Shown here: positions 24,401-36,889 of the stretch, piece after piece | How the letters are laid out: every line of letters starts with the position of its first letter | How positions within the stretch are numbered: the stretch's first letter is position 1 | Assembly: GCA_008933995.1 (NCBI GenBank) | Contig: WARS01000029.1 | Span: forward strand, 17,669,131-17,733,130 | DNA length: 64,000 bases | Origin: Datnioides undecimradiatus | Lineage: Eukaryota > Chordata > Actinopteri > Lobotiformes > Datnioididae | Direction of reading: 5' to 3' | Notes under the pieces: generated by a model | Database searches by the model: none | Told to the model about the DNA's origin: nothing | The model's input: the letters and a program-made list of their open reading frames with translations, nothing else | Position numbers and translations under genes: made by a program

Positions 24401-27400
24401 TTATTGTTGAGGGAATTGTTATTTCAAAAGCAGCACAGGCCTATTTTTATTTGGTCTCCATGCAACAAAGTAAGTGCTCCAGACAATGCAAAGTCTTACA
24501 TTAGGCCAAACTATTTATGTTGTAGTTTTGTCAATTTCCTTTTCTTCTTTACAGTCTGAGAAAATGATTGGAGCATTTTCTGGCTCTACAGAATGATAAC
24601 AATAAAATTCAGGAAACACTTGTGAAAACAGCTTTTTTAAGAAGTAGCCAACAATGCATTTTAAATTATGCCACTTTACAGTTTCTTTTTTGTAATACAA
24701 AATATAATTTTATTCATAAGCTCACCAGCTGATTTGAGGACAGCCCGTACCCAGGAAAACCCCGTAGTGTTACTGGAGGTGGAGACAGTAATCGGGGCAA
24801 ACTTGTCCTTCCTGATGGAGATCAAGGTTGAGCTGGACGAGCAGACTCCTGCAAGTCTGAACTGACCTTTGGCATCTGTCCGAGCACGGATCACCTTGGG
24901 CTGGCTGGCCAGTGCCACCCAGGCTCCTGCCACAGGGACGCCAGTCACACCGTGGACTTCTCCATGCAGCACATGGCTGTCACACACACAGTGGTTGCAG
25001 TCCTCACTGGGATGACCCTCGGTGCACACTCGCTGACATTTGGCTGTCAGGAGACATAAAAATGTGATCACACTGACTGATAAAGGTGACGTTACAGATA
25101 TGAAGCAGCATAGACTCAGCAAACCTGGACATGGACTCTTCCCACACTTCTGAATTTCAACAGGCCGTCCTGTGCACTGAATTGTCACTGAGGTCCTCGC
25201 ACAGGTCCTCCTCCTAATCCTGCGACCTCCACCGCAGGTCACTGAACACGTCCCCCAACGACCCCACGGACTCCACTTGGCTGATCACACCAAGAGAGAG
25301 ACAGGAATGAGTTCATTCAAACTTCATAATGGCAGTTGTTAACTCACTAGTGAATGCAATTAAAAGCATAAGAAAGTTGATTAAATTGCTAGGAACTGAA
25401 AGATCACTGATTGCAAGTAGCTCAATCAAAAACACTTGAACTAAAGGTTTTTAAAGTTCTGTTGGGGAGAAGTTCTGATCTGGAGGGTGCTCCTTGAAAC
25501 CACATGGCAGAAAATGGTTCAGAATCAGCACCAAAGCTTAAGTTTTTGAGTGTCTGTCTCAAAGAAAAATGTTATTATATCTTCAACCACTAATAACCTT
25601 TCACAGAAAAAGGTCAGAGCTTAGTTTTGAGTACAGAGCAGCAACCTGTAACTTTGAACAAATGACAATATAGCTGAAAAATTACAATCACATTGTTTTT
25701 CAAATGGTATTGTTCAGTTCAAAGATTTGTTGTCACGGACTATGTGGATATTACAGTTTTCTTTGAAGCTAAATTATCACATCATCATCTCAGTACACTT
25801 TGCAACATGCTGTACAGTGAGTGTTTCACAGTATACGCTCTGTGACATTCAGCAGCAATTCTATAAAACTAAGATATACAATCAATGCTATAAGCAGCCA
25901 GTATAAGAGGCTATCAGTTATCTGTCTGACAACAATTTAGGCAGTGGGGGGTAACAATATCTTGAGTGTTCCTGTGTAGCCATTTGCCGAGACTTCCTCG
26001 TCTGTGTTCCAGTCATTGTTTGCATCTGATTAGCACAAGTGTTTCAGGTCCAGATGACGTTTCATCTCATCTCTATGAACAAATATCTTTATATTATATA
26101 TATAAAAAAGCTAAATCATTCATGTTTCCACATTGCATTTCAGCCCATGTGTTCTGCCTCTTTTGCTCTCCACACAGATTTTTACCTGCGTGACCAAAGC
26201 CTGTTCAAATGTGACTGTACAGTACTACTCAGACTACAAACAGAAACCAGAACTACTGCTACCCCTACAGAAATCTTGAACCGTTGCCTATAGATTCTTT
26301 ATTTATATTGATAAGATTAATAAGCAGTTAAAACTATTTGTGACAGTGATCACCTTTCTGTGGCATGTCTCCGTTGCTGTCTCTGCCTCCTCAGTAGGCT
26401 TTGAACAAGGGAGTAACCAGTTAAGGTGACAATGATGCAGCTGTACAGCTAAAAGTTGCTGATTCAGGCAGTGACAATAATGATTCAGCATTGTCAGATC
26501 CCTGAAGATTTGAATATGTTCATTTAGCATCATGCTCATCTCATCAAGATACCTCAGCAGCAAAGATACTTGCTCAGATGGTACTTTGACCTATTGTCCT
26601 TTATTTGAAGGACAGTATTGCACCGGCATTGCACCCAATTAGTTGTTGTTTCATCTGCAATCTCACCACATTGTGTAACTTAGGGTACCTTAACATGTTA
26701 GGTGCTTGTAAATCTTGTGAGTCTCACCTGTACATGGGGGGGTGGAGCACTCCCTCCTTTCTGAATGGTGCCCCTGGCATGCTGGCACCAACAGGAGAGG
26801 CATGGGCTGAGTGTTCACACATTTCCTTTGGCGTACCTGGATGCCTACGTCATTACAAACTGTGGTTGAGCAGGGACCCCATTCACTCCAGTCAGTCCAG
26901 TAGCTCTGCACTAAACACATACATCGAAGAGCAGAGTCACATATTTAGCAAAGCTGGCTTACGTGCTGTTGTTGACGACAATATTCAGGGACAGGAAATA
27001 ACAAATGCATGATTTAACATGGCAGAAGGTAAACAGCTAAGAGCATTTATTATGGGTGATTCCTCCCTGTAGGCAGTGCTACATGCTCGCATGGCTGGAT
27101 GTTCATATGTGTATGTGAAGTGACAGCTTGCACAGCTTTAAGCTGCTGTCTTCAGAGCTACCTGGGGGACACTGAAAGCGAACATGGTAGTTGGAGCAGA
27201 CGCGACCGTGGGGCTGTTCCTTGTTGATGCACCAGAAGCCTTTCTCCAGACTAGAGTGGACCACTTCCCCAGTGTCTGCCGCTGCCACCCAGTCTGTTGT
27301 GCGAGCCTCCATGGCCATGGGCCGAGCACAAACTCTCTCCCTGTAATAGAAACGGATCGCCTCCAGACGCTCATAGTCTCCATTCCCTCCAGGATGGTCG

Positions 27401-29438
27401 ATGTTGAACCAAGATGTCCACTCTGTCACGCCTGGAGGCACATGGAGGGGAGACATGGATAAAAACCAAGAGAATGGAGGGTTTGAATGGAAAAAAGAGT
27501 CAGAAAGAAAGAAAACAATTCATCTCAGGATCCAGAAATAAAGAAGCTGGAATTGGGGAGGGAAGTTGGAGCTGGTCTTACATGGAGGGGAGACATGGGT
27601 CGGAACCAAGAAAAAGCAAGAGGGAGGAAATCAGCAGGGATGGGTTACAAAGTTTAAGAGGAGGTCTGCTACTGCAATTTGCAACTGACTTCATACACCC
27701 CAGGGAGCTTTGCATTGTCCAGGTTCTTTCCGACCCCCCCAGCTTGACTGATGAGGCATATTGTCTAGTTTTTTAAGTCTGCAGCACATTCTGAAACTCA
27801 AACCCATCCTCAAAACAAACAAAACAAAAAACAAAAAACAAAAGTGCATTGGCAACAAACTGATGATATGTTTTGTTCACAAAGTAATGCATTAATCTAT
27901 CTAAAGTTCTTCGGTGGACTGCAGGGTTCACAGAGGTGATGGGAGGGACGTGCTGCAGACAACAACAACATAACTAATGCTGATGCTCTTTTGTTCATCT
28001 GAAATGTGGATGTTAAATCCTCATAATCGCAACTCATTTTTATAAGATGCCTGGCCCCAATTTCCATTTTCTGTGGCTTTTGTATGACAGCACTCATGAT
28101 CCTGTTTGTGTGTTTACATTTGACAAAGTTTTGTGTCTGCAAAAAAGGGCTTTCTTTTATTTTTGTGGCAATCGGATACAGAGGGTTTTATAGTGACCAT
28201 GAGCTATGAGTTACGGCTGCCACAATAAGTAACACCCTGTTCTTTTTAGATCTGTATATTTACATAACGGATGATGGATTCAATACCTGTTGTCTGTGTG
28301 TCAGTGAATGCATTGAGGCCCACTCTCCCGCTCCTGTCTGACTGACTCCTCATCCTCAGAGATCCTGCAAACAGAGAGTAAAAAGTATCTGTATATAAAC
28401 GAACACACATTATTCAGTTTATACCCTTCCTCGATGCATCTATCTCCTCTCTAAAGCCAAGCCATAGAGTTTCAGCTCAGCTGATATAATCTAAAACACC
28501 TGGTAACATCCTGGTATTATTTTAAATGTTAAAATCTTATTAAAAGTTAGGTTTTCAACAGCTCAAGACTTGGGGAAAAGGGTAAAAAATAAAATAAAAT
28601 CAGTCAAACAAAGCCACACAGACAAGTAGAAAATTGGATTTATATACTGTGCACTATGTTTTACAGCAATGAATTCCAAATTTTTCATGCATGCACTCAC
28701 ACACTCATACACACGCTGATGCAGTCTGAGCACGTTTTGCTCTTTCTTCATGGCATGAGGGCTCTTCTAATTACACGCCTTCTCTCGTTGCCCTTTACTT
28801 TTTATTCTCTCCATTTTTTTTCCTTCGTTCATTTTTGCCACAGGCCCTTTACCCTGTTTTTTGTGATGAAAAACAATGACCAGGCTGCTGGGGCTACCAA
28901 AAAAGGGAGAAATGGGAAGTTGTTGTGTTTTGGGGGGTTTTTTGCCCACTTTGTCTTTCAGGCTTTCAATTATCTAATTTTTCTCCTTCCTTCTTATTCT
29001 CCTGTCCCTTTCACACACACACACACCCCTCTATGGTTTCTAGTTGCTGAACCTCTTGCTTTAGCAGCACCCTCTCCACTCAACTCTTAAACATCTTCGC
29101 ACACAACCACGTGCACACACACTGATGCAGTCTGATCTCCATCCATCATCTCCCCCATACTTTCTGTCAAACATCTTTTCATCCTTCAGCTTATCCTCCC
29201 CCCGCTTGTCCTCCCTCAAGTCCTCCCCTCTCCTCTTGATCCATCAACGTGAAGCCGCTGTTGAGGATGCTAATCAAGCTCCAGCTGTGACAAATCAGTG
29301 CATGCAGAGTCATCTGTTAACCAGTGACTGAGCCAGAAAACTTCACCTGAACCTGCTCCATCACCTCTCACAGAGCACACACACACACACACACACAAAT
29401 TGTTATGCAGCAATTTGTTTCTTTTTGATCTTAATAAT

Positions 29439-29488
<50 letters not shown>

Positions 29489-32400
29489 CATGCCTGTATC
29501 ACTGAGTCATTCTTACATCATTTTCATTTTTCATGCATGTTCTTGCACACACAACATCACAACAGGGAGGATACAATGGAAGCAAATGTTGCCTTATTAG
29601 AAGGAGAAAGACATTCAAGCTGGCATCCATTGTAGATTTGGCACTTTGATTTATTTACCATGCGCCATGACATGTTTTCTCTTGTGCTTTGAAGTAAAAT
29701 GATTCATTTTCCTACAGAAGTAATTTTTTATGCTTTCAGAAACGTCAGCTGTTTGCTTGACATTTCATCTCTGACATTCACTCGGGCTGTGCGGAAAAAA
29801 TAAATGTCCTAGTATGCAACTGAAACAAAAAGTAGTTTATGCAGCCTCAGAGTTTGTGTGTGTGTGTGTGTGCGTGCTATATGTGCAAGCACTTTTGGGG
29901 AGACACTGCTGAGTTTACGAGCAGAGACTCCCAGCACAGAGGCCAATATCGATCCCAGTCCCCACTGGTTTTATGGCTCACTTCAAGTCTTTATTGTGAT
30001 GCCAGCACATTTCTTTTCAACCCTTCACATTTTTTTGAGAGATTTAGCAAGAAAAAGGATTGTAGCTCAACAGAACAAAGATCAACTGTCCAGAAATGTA
30101 TTACATAAGTTTTAGGGTAATGTAGGCAGTCAGCTGACCTTGATGGTTGTTGTCTTTTTTATGCCCCTGGCTTTACAAACCATTGATAGGTTTCCATATT
30201 GGCTTTGTCTCTGTGATACACTGGAATCGCTGGATAAACAGAAGCAAATGCTTTCACACTGATCTGCTGGGCAGATGTGGCTCTTCTCACAGGTTTAGTT
30301 TAGTAAATCAAATCAAATCGTTTTTCCACCCTTCTCCTTTGGTCTCCTGTATACTGTCTCTGTCTGCTTACATTAGAAAAGCAATTAAGAGACAGTTTGT
30401 TACCCCACTGGACAGAGCTTTGAGTTTTCTATGCGCATGCTCGTATGTTCAGTCTAAGAGCTTTTTAAGACTTAAAAGGGAAAAGCAGCTGGTGAAAGGA
30501 CACAAACAACTTCTTTGTTTAGCTTAATTAACACTGACTTCCAGACTTGCAGCTAATTAATTACCCTCCTCTCTCTGAAGTGCATCCATTTATTTCCAAG
30601 AAATTATAAAGCAGTTTTCCTGCTCTGGTTACATAACACTTCTTCCTCACTCGGACCAAAACAAAGGGAATTCACAGCAGAGCCATTTGGCTCCTGATTA
30701 TCATTTCAAGATGTTTGATAATGAAAGCGAACGACTCTGAGTTTTATGAGGTGACAAATGGTTTTAGAAAGTTAAAAGAGGAAACCCAGATTAGCTTCAG
30801 TAGAAGGCAAATGTTGGGGTGGTAACCTCAGTTATGGCAGGTATGAACTGGCCCGCTTCCCGTTGCAGACTCACAGAGCTTATTGTGCTTTTGAGTGGCA
30901 TGTTAACACTTTATGAATTTTAAAAGCCGGGAGATTTTATTGGGGCACTGCTTCATTCGGCTGGTATGTGAGGGAATTAACCTCATCAAGAAGCAAGTAA
31001 CACACGTTTTTTAAGCCAGGGGGAGCAAGGTTAGAACTTATGGTTTCCTCTTAAATGCTAAAAAAGAAAATCAACCCTTAAGTGCTCCTCTGGTACAGCA
31101 CATCCTGTTTGTCCTTGTGCTCGGTGTGGGTTTGGGTTTGTGCTTTGAGCTCACACGCAAATCTCTTTACACTTTTGTCTTTTGGCAGCTAATGTAACCA
31201 GCAACTCCTTCATCACACTGTGTTAACGTTATGGTTAGGGATTCGTTTGTGTTGGGCAGAAAACTAACCTAAAAATAAGTTTTGCAAAAGATCGTGGTTT
31301 GGGTCAAAATAATACTTTTTCAGCATCATTTTTGCTAGTGTGAAAGATAAAAACAACAATGAAAAACAGATTTGTCGTCACGGTTAAATGAGTAAAGACA
31401 TGGTTACGGTTATGAAACAGTCGTGGTCAACGAAGTTAGAAACGGGGAATTCAACTTTAGTGCTAAAATGAGATGTTTTATTGACCCATCCATCTATGCA
31501 GTCACTATAACAACGTCACATGATCACATCCTCCTTTGCTTTTGTTAAAATGGACAATCTAGGCCTTTGTCACTTAAATGTAAATGTGAGTCAATTCTGA
31601 GCTGCAGCTTGCTGAAACTACTGATTCTCTGTTTGATTAACTCACATAAATCTCTATGATTTAGCCTTTTTTGCAGCTAACATAGTGGGCAGCGTGTAAG
31701 GATGGCTCACTGTTCTCCCGCAGCTTCACCTTGGACTTGAACACTGCCATGTGACAGTTATTATAAACTTCAGCTGGCCTCACGGTGACCCCCATAAAAC
31801 ATGGAGCAGGTAACAAGATACATTATAATGGCACCAGTATATTTGAGGCAACCTGCATCTGTCAGCTGGTTAGGATCTTGCTTTCACATATAGCCACATA
31901 CCAAGTACCTGAATGCCAGACAATGTCAGTAACATTTCTGAAACAAAGCTACTGGCTTACTTTTTATTCCACACTGCAGCTATCGTCATCTTTACCCTCT
32001 CCGACAACTGCAACTCTTATTTTTAGAGGACTAACTTTGGATTTAACGATTTACGTCACAGTGGTTCATTCTGAAATACACCCTGTGTACTTACAGCCAG
32101 GCTACACAAAGGCAAATCCTCTATTAATAATCACCAGTGCCTTTGCACAGCCTCTCACTGCTTCGCTTTCTGAGTGGGAGTTTTTTCGTCTTGTCCGCCA
32201 GAATCCACTAAAAAAAAAAAAAAGCTGCTGAAGAGAGGAAGAGGGAGGAAAATGCAGGACTTTATGAAGTTGCACCCAGAATGGTTTCAGTCAGATTAGT
32301 GAGGTATGGTTGTGCCAGATGTATGTTGGCAGAGAAACGGGGCTTAAATAGAGGGTCTGGTTTATAATATTCCAGATACTTACAAGAGGGAGAAGACGTG

Positions 32401-35303
32401 AAAACACCACCCACCTTCCCAACGTTATGTAACCCAAGTTAAGCTCGCTAAAAGAGCGAGATTGTACAGTGTTTCTCGATGAAGTCTGGTCCCGTTTGAA
32501 TTATTTCACATATGAATTCAGCAATGTGAGTGTATGCGCTGTATCTGTGTGTGTGTGTGTGGGCCTGTGTATGTGATGATCTGTTTGCCATGTCATATGG
32601 AAGCTGTTTATGTGTTTGGCCGGCTTTGTAGCTGAGGTGTGTGTGGTTGCAGAGTCTGCTTTTTCTCTCTTCATCTATCTCTCTCTCTACCTCGATGTTC
32701 CTTATTCTCGAAAATCCAGGTCTGACTCCTAAAACATCTGTAGCTCATTAAAATCAGCAATTTAGTTCCTGACATTAACTAATGATGCAAATCAACCACA
32801 AGATTTAAGGATTTACAAAGGCATAATAAAGGCTTTGTGTTCTCAGGTATTGTCTCTCATATAGTATTAAAAACACAATTGGGCAGCGTTGTTTAAATAT
32901 CTGGAAGTCCTTGCATGAACCTCTGCACCTGTGCACAGGTACAGAGCCAGGAGCTGGAAGTAGCTCAATTGAAAGCAGCTGATTAGTCCTGCAGTAAATA
33001 ATATATTGGCATATCCAGATGTGCATGTACACATAAATACACAGAAGAAAAGAAAAGAAAGACGTGATATGGCTTTGAGGTTGTCATTAATGGGAATTTG
33101 CGCCTTTTCCTTTGATCCATTCTAATCCCTGTCCCAGTCATTACAGTCAGCTGGCCAGACGGCTCTGTGTTTGGAGCAGACAGTGGTCAACATCTGGAGA
33201 ACTAGCCCCTGTGCCTGACTCACAACGGCCCCACAGCTGCTCAGACACACACACCATCAAGATTTGTCTGACAATTATGCAACAAGACAAGAGAGGAGAA
33301 GATTGGAAATCCTCTGGTACGGTTACAGTAGGTTTTTCTTACTTGCAATAAGTTAAAAAAGAGTTTAAAGCTGAAAGCATGACTTATGCCAAGAGGTGGT
33401 AAAGCCACACTGTTCCCCTCTGAGTTACAGTGGGCATTCAGCAACAGCTGCCGCCTTCAAATAGGAAAACAGCTCGTAAATCTGTAAGCTCTAAGGTGTG
33501 TGGAGAGAGTGACAGAGGACAAGGCGAGGAGAGAGCGTTTGATGGAGTAGGGCAGAGAGAAATAGGTGGAGAAAGGCGAAGGAGGGAGTGTGATGGAGCG
33601 AGGGAAGAACTGAGAGGAAAGAATTTGTGAAGAAATACCTGAGGGAGACACATTAAATATAATACGGCAAAGTCGAATGGATGGACGGAGACATACAGTT
33701 CAGTGGTGGACAGAACACTACAACGGGGTGGGGGGGTGAGCTGAGATGACCATCAAAAACTAAAGAGGAAAGAGTGACATGCTGGCCAATTTGACAGAGG
33801 ACGGTAAAGTCATTTTACCTGAGCTCTTTATCCCTCCTTTTATTCCATTCTCTCATTTAGCTGAGCACAAACCCAGCAGGTGGGGAAGTGGGTCACTCAG
33901 TTTATGATTATTGCTCCTCGTTTCCAAGGTGACCGGGTTTATATCTTTAGGGACCACTGGCACTGCGTTTAGGGGTAAACGAGGACAAATTGCCCCACCA
34001 TGCTGCAATGTGTGGATGTACTGCTAAGGGAGCCTGGCACCCAATGTAAAATTTTACTATCCATTTTAAGGTCAGCATTAAGTTGCAACTTTAGCACAGC
34101 GTTCAGTCCGGTGCGAGTCTATCCGAAGCCCCATTTTATACATTTACCTTCTTCTCTCACCAAACTCCTCGATATACTCATCAGTAAATGGCTTGGAGCC
34201 GCTGCAAGACATTTACGACTCTGAGGCCTCCAAGTCCAACAAGATATGGAGACTATTAAGGTGTATTTACAGTCACTTGCTTTTATGAACTGCCAGCTTC
34301 CTTTAATGGGGAGCAGCTGTAAGGCGGACGGAAAGTGACAGCTTTGGAAAAAGTGCTGCTACTGGTGTCATTCAGGAAGCGTGGCGAGCTCTCAGAGGAT
34401 GATAAGAGCAAAATTCTGGGGGAAAGAACTCATAATCTGGAAGAGGCAGAGCATCATGTGGTCTGCATGGAGCTGACGGTCCGCAGTACGTGAAAACGGT
34501 GAATTCAAATGAGAAACTAGGGTTAAAAAAAAAGAAGATCAGCTCTGTGGAAGATCATAAAAGTCAGGGAAACACTATTTCTCAAAGGCAGGCCTTCTGC
34601 TGGCTGATAGCGGGAGCTTCTGTGCTGCCGTTGGTCATGATGAATAGAAAATGTGCGCCACGAGAAGCTTTTGTCACTTTTACTGTCATCGACAGAGCTT
34701 TTTCTGTGATGGAATCAGACCACTGGGGCGGAAAATGAAGGGCTTCTGCCGTGTTTGTCTTCCTCCTTCTCCTCCTCTTAACCTCCTCTTCTATCACCAC
34801 GTGTTGTTGATTAGCCTGGTGGTGAAACGTGCTGGTGACTTAACATTAGAGATTAAGGACTACTGAGGTGGTCTATAAAATAACACACACAGCCGTACAC
34901 ATACAACCACTAGCACACACCCTTATCATATGAGCTCACCACCAGACATTTCACCAGAGTCCTGCCGCTCTGACATCCTCGGGGAAATGCCGTCAACGTA
35001 AAAACCTCTACAGTTATGTCAGTTGTAGTGCACATGTGTGAGTATTCATTTTCACTGGCCCAAAGCATGTGATTACTAAATATGACAAGGAAGAAGAAAA
35101 AGTCAATTCAAAACTAAATTGGCTGTCGTTCAGGCACCATTTGGCTGCAAACTCTACATATAGAGTAATTTCCTGTTTTTCTGGCATCCATTTTGGAAAA
35201 TAGAAATAATAACAGTTGCATTTTTGAGTCTTTACTTACCTTGGCCCAGAGCCAATGACGCCAGGAAAGACAGCAGCAGAGCCACTTTACTTAATTCCAA
35301 CAT
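19000..35303 (-). CDS. cilp2: Cartilage intermediate layer protein 2, nine coding exons
   Basis: The coding exons, in transcript order, are 35,240-35,303; 28,287-28,364; 27,162-27,431; 26,728-26,910; 25,125-25,280; 24,726-25,043; 24,154-24,262; 23,397-23,554; 19,000-21,416. All borders are GT-AG and all phases agree, giving 3,753 nt or 1,250 residues plus stop. Domains: signal peptide (1-20), WxxW domain (48-137), two TSP1 repeats (138-198, 199-250), carboxypeptidase-regulatory-like domain (251-356), Ig domain (357-445), and a long CILP-specific region (446-1250) with a furin-type RSKR at about 776-779. CILPs are secreted cartilage-matrix glycoproteins cleaved by furin-like proteases into N- and C-terminal chains. 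The adjacent yjefn3 on the same strand points to CILP2 rather than CILP. The protein is longer than human CILP (1,184) and CILP2 (about 1,156), partly because of the extra TSP1 exon. Confidence 0.93.
23397..23554 (-). CDS. cilp2: cilp2 coding exon 8 (second half of Ig domain)
   Basis: Acceptor ttttaaag|G, donor TTG|GTATGT. Encodes YHNGTLLDRK through SGEYYCKTSSPAGS, including the Y-x-C of an Ig fold F-strand. It joins exon 7 within the Trp codon of the YYW motif. Confidence 0.92.
24154..24262 (-). CDS. cilp2: cilp2 coding exon 7 (first half of Ig domain)
   Basis: Acceptor tttccacag, donor TG|GTGAGA. Encodes KPYIVKHPEDKVRYEGG followed by LLCCKATGSPAPDKYYW, the B- and C-strand region of a C2-type Ig domain. 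It begins in phase 1 and ends in phase 2. Confidence 0.92.
24726..25043 (-). CDS. cilp2: cilp2 coding exon 6 (carboxypeptidase-regulatory-like domain)
   Basis: Acceptor cctgacag, donor G|GTGAGC; both ends are phase 1. A Cys cluster (CQRVC, CNHCVC) leads into GVTGVPVAGAWVALASQP and then TDAKGQFRLAGVCS, a prealbumin-like beta-sandwich. This fold is found at the same place in other CILP proteins. Confidence 0.92.
25125..25280 (-). CDS. cilp2: cilp2 coding exon 5 (second TSP1 repeat)
   Basis: Acceptor gtgatcag, donor CCAG|GTTTGC; both ends phase 1, so the exon is symmetrical. Encodes a classical thrombospondin type 1 repeat: KWSPWGRWGTCSVTCGGG, then RRIRRRTC and CGKSPCP. The WxxWxxW set and the C-x-x-x-C-GGG are intact. 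Confidence 0.92.
26728..26910 (-). CDS. cilp2: cilp2 coding exon 4 (first TSP1-like repeat)
   Basis: Acceptor tgtgtttag, donor ACAG|GTGAGA; both ends phase 1. Encodes SYWTDWSEWGPCSTTVC, then IQVRQRKC and RRECSTPPC, a second TSP1-type repeat with six Cys. A longer, less typical loop (residues around MPLLLVPACQG) sits in the middle. Confidence 0.88.
27162..27431 (-). CDS. cilp2: cilp2 coding exon 3 (WxxW / mucin-2-like domain)
   Basis: Acceptor gcctccag, donor CAG|GTAGCT; both ends phase 1. Encodes VTEWTSWFNIDHPGGNGDYE, then VCARPMAMEARTTDW and GFWCINKEQ, closely matching the CILP WxxW domain. It is 90 codons long and ends with the Cys-Pro-Pro before the first TSP1 repeat. Confidence 0.93.
27441..27598. 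repeat. Short duplicated segment in cilp2 intron 2
   Basis: An 18-bp segment (catggaggggagacatgg) occurs at 27,441-27,458 and again at 27,581-27,598, followed in both places by a similar '..aaccaag' sequence. This is an imperfect duplication with 140 bp spacing. It starts directly next to exon 3, within the region holding its acceptor and branch site. Confidence 0.75.
28287..28364 (-). CDS. cilp2: cilp2 coding exon 2 (linker)
   Basis: Acceptor tctgtttgcag, donor ACAG|GTATTG; 78 nt with phase 1 at both ends. Encodes a 26-residue polar linker rich in Ser, Arg and Thr between signal peptide and WxxW domain. It is assigned from splice signals and frame fit rather than a domain, since this part varies among CILPs. 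Confidence 0.72.
29376..29397. repeat. CA microsatellite
   Basis: About 11 CA units, uninterrupted, in cilp2 intron 1. Confidence 0.95.
29441..29487. repeat. CA microsatellite
   Basis: About 23 uninterrupted AC units, the longest dinucleotide array in the window. It is likely polymorphic. It accounts for the Thr-His and Cys-Val low-complexity frames on the two strands. Confidence 0.97.
35240..35303 (-). CDS. cilp2: cilp2 coding exon 1 (start and signal peptide)
   Basis: ATG at 35,301-35,303, followed by a short polar N-end (MLELSK) and a Leu/Ala-rich core ending ...LALGQG, a standard signal peptide with predicted cleavage near residue 20. The donor is CAAG|GTAAGT, phase 1. It is chosen as the start because it fits the phase of exon 2 and lies about 210 bp below a TATA-like sequence. 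Confidence 0.82.
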
Positions 35304-35552
35304 GGTACCACACCTTCAGTTATTGATGTTTTGTTGTTTGTTTGTTTGTTTGTTATTTTTTCTCTGATCCTCTACAGACATGCATTTAAGAAGCACAAAA
35401 ATGTTGATTCCTCTGTATCTGCAGATGAGAGTAGCTGCTTCAGTTAGTCAGGTGTGAGTGATGCTGCTGGACGAGCAGAGCCTCGCTGCTGCTCCTTCTC
35501 ATCTGAGTTGAGTTGCTGAGTTGGAGACAGGAGCTCAGGCGTTTTTAAAAGA
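35304..35552 (-). promoter_or_regulatory. cilp2 promoter / 5'UTR with TATA-like box
   Basis: On the - strand an AT-rich TTTTAAAA element lies at about 35,542-35,550, followed by a GC-richer stretch. This suggests transcription starts near 35,515-35,520 and a 5'UTR of about 210 nt. A TTTG tetranucleotide repeat (about 35,330-35,353) lies in the 5'UTR. The start site is inferred from spacing only. Confidence 0.45.
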
Positions 35553-35673
35553 AGGGGGCATCGGGAGTGCACACCAATCCAGCCCCTCTCTGCTCACCAT
35601 TGGCCAGTGAAATGTAACATCTGGGTCCCCCAGATCATCTTCCAAAAAAAAGGTGAGGGTATGGTGGGGGTAG

Positions 35674-35717
35674 ACAGAGAGAGAGAGGGGAAAGAGAGAG
35701 AGAGACAGAGAGAGACT
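35674..35717. repeat. GA-rich microsatellite upstream of cilp2
   Basis: Interrupted GA/GAGA array about 120 bp upstream of the predicted TATA-like box. Such tracts are common near vertebrate promoters, but no function can be claimed. Confidence 0.8.
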
Positions 35718-35799
35718 CACAGAGAAGGAGAGAGGGAGGGACAGCGTGTGAGTATGTCTGTGTGAGTTTGTGTGTGGTGTTGCTGAAAATTAAAAAGGT

Positions 35800-36885
35800 G
35801 TTTTCCTGTTCGCTTTGCTTGTAACAATATTTTCATATTGCTGTGGTTTGTAACCTGTTTTTGCTTCTGTGCTGTGGTCTGTATCCACAGAGCAGGTGTG
35901 TCTTTCTTCAGATGCTTGAGAAAACTATTTTATTTTTCTGAATTATTCCTAAATTTTATTTGTTGTGGCTTTTTTAACATTAGAATCGCTTGATACTGCT
36001 TAGAAACACCTTTTATAACCTACTCTTCAGTCATGATAACAACTTTACCTTTGTTAGCTGTTTTGTCTGTGTTAAATATGGGAAGCTGTTCTGAGATTCT
36101 GTAAAATGTCATGTCCTTCACCAACCCCCCCAACTGCCTTTCTCTGTCTCCCTCTTTTTTTTATCTGTCTCTCCACCGGCCACAGGACAGTGCCAGATGC
36201 TGCTCTGCCTCTGGTTCGACTTCTGGTTCAGTTTTGTAACTTTTTAACAGTCACTGATTGCGGGGGCGATGCACTGCCAAAGAGTGGAAGTGGCGTCATA
36301 TGGCATGCCATTCAGGAAAAACTCCTCGCAACGCAGACACGAGACGTGCTTATGAGGTGCAATGTACCCTGGCTCATTTGCAGCATGTGAATTGTTGCAA
36401 TTTAGCAAAAACGCTTGTAAAAATCCATGGAAATTAAAAAATGTTACGTATACTCGTTTACAAATCCCTCTCACTAGAACATAAAAAGGTGTTTAATAAC
36501 AAAAATAAAGGATTATAAAGGATTTAAAAATAATAAAAAAATGTCCTAAAAAAGGATGTTGCATATATTTACATACAACTACACAAAGACAGGAACTAAA
36601 CTGTACATAAATGAAAGGAAAAAAATGGCATTTGACTCTTTACAAAAAACTCTTTTTTTTTTTTTTTTTACCTTTCAGATATTTTGCAGTTTGCAAAGTT
36701 TGCAACCAAACTGATGTTTCCCCTTTAAATTCAGATGATTTAATTTAAATGTCAGTTTCAGGCCAGAAGTGGTAAAATTATCCTTTTAAAAAAAATACAG
36801 GATTACAGAAGTCCTAAATATTGATGTTAATTTATATTACATGTATTTCTCCATTCTCATTAATAAAGTAAATAAAACTAGCTCC
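35800..36885. other. Intergenic stretch upstream of cilp2
   Basis: AT-rich with a T-run at about 36,652-36,670; no gene seen. Frames around 36,106-36,474 overlap on both strands and lack motifs. Confidence 0.4.
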
Positions 36886-36889
36886 AACT

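Larger units (their letters stand above)
28365..35239 (-). other. cilp2 intron 1 (about 6.9 kb)
   Basis: The largest intron of the gene. It carries CA microsatellites (29,376-29,397 and 29,441-29,487), a GT run near 29,855-29,872, an A-run at 32,209-32,223, and several pyrimidine-rich tracts. The frames inside are short or low-complexity. The part at 30.6-31.7 kb and around 34.1-34.5 kb is less repetitive and could hold enhancers, but nothing specific is recognisable. Confidence 0.6.

Noticed and set aside
19000-35303. Calling the large gene cilp (CILP1) instead of cilp2
   Set aside because: The protein resembles both paralogues, but adjacency to yjefn3 on the same strand matches CILP2. A phylogeny would settle it.
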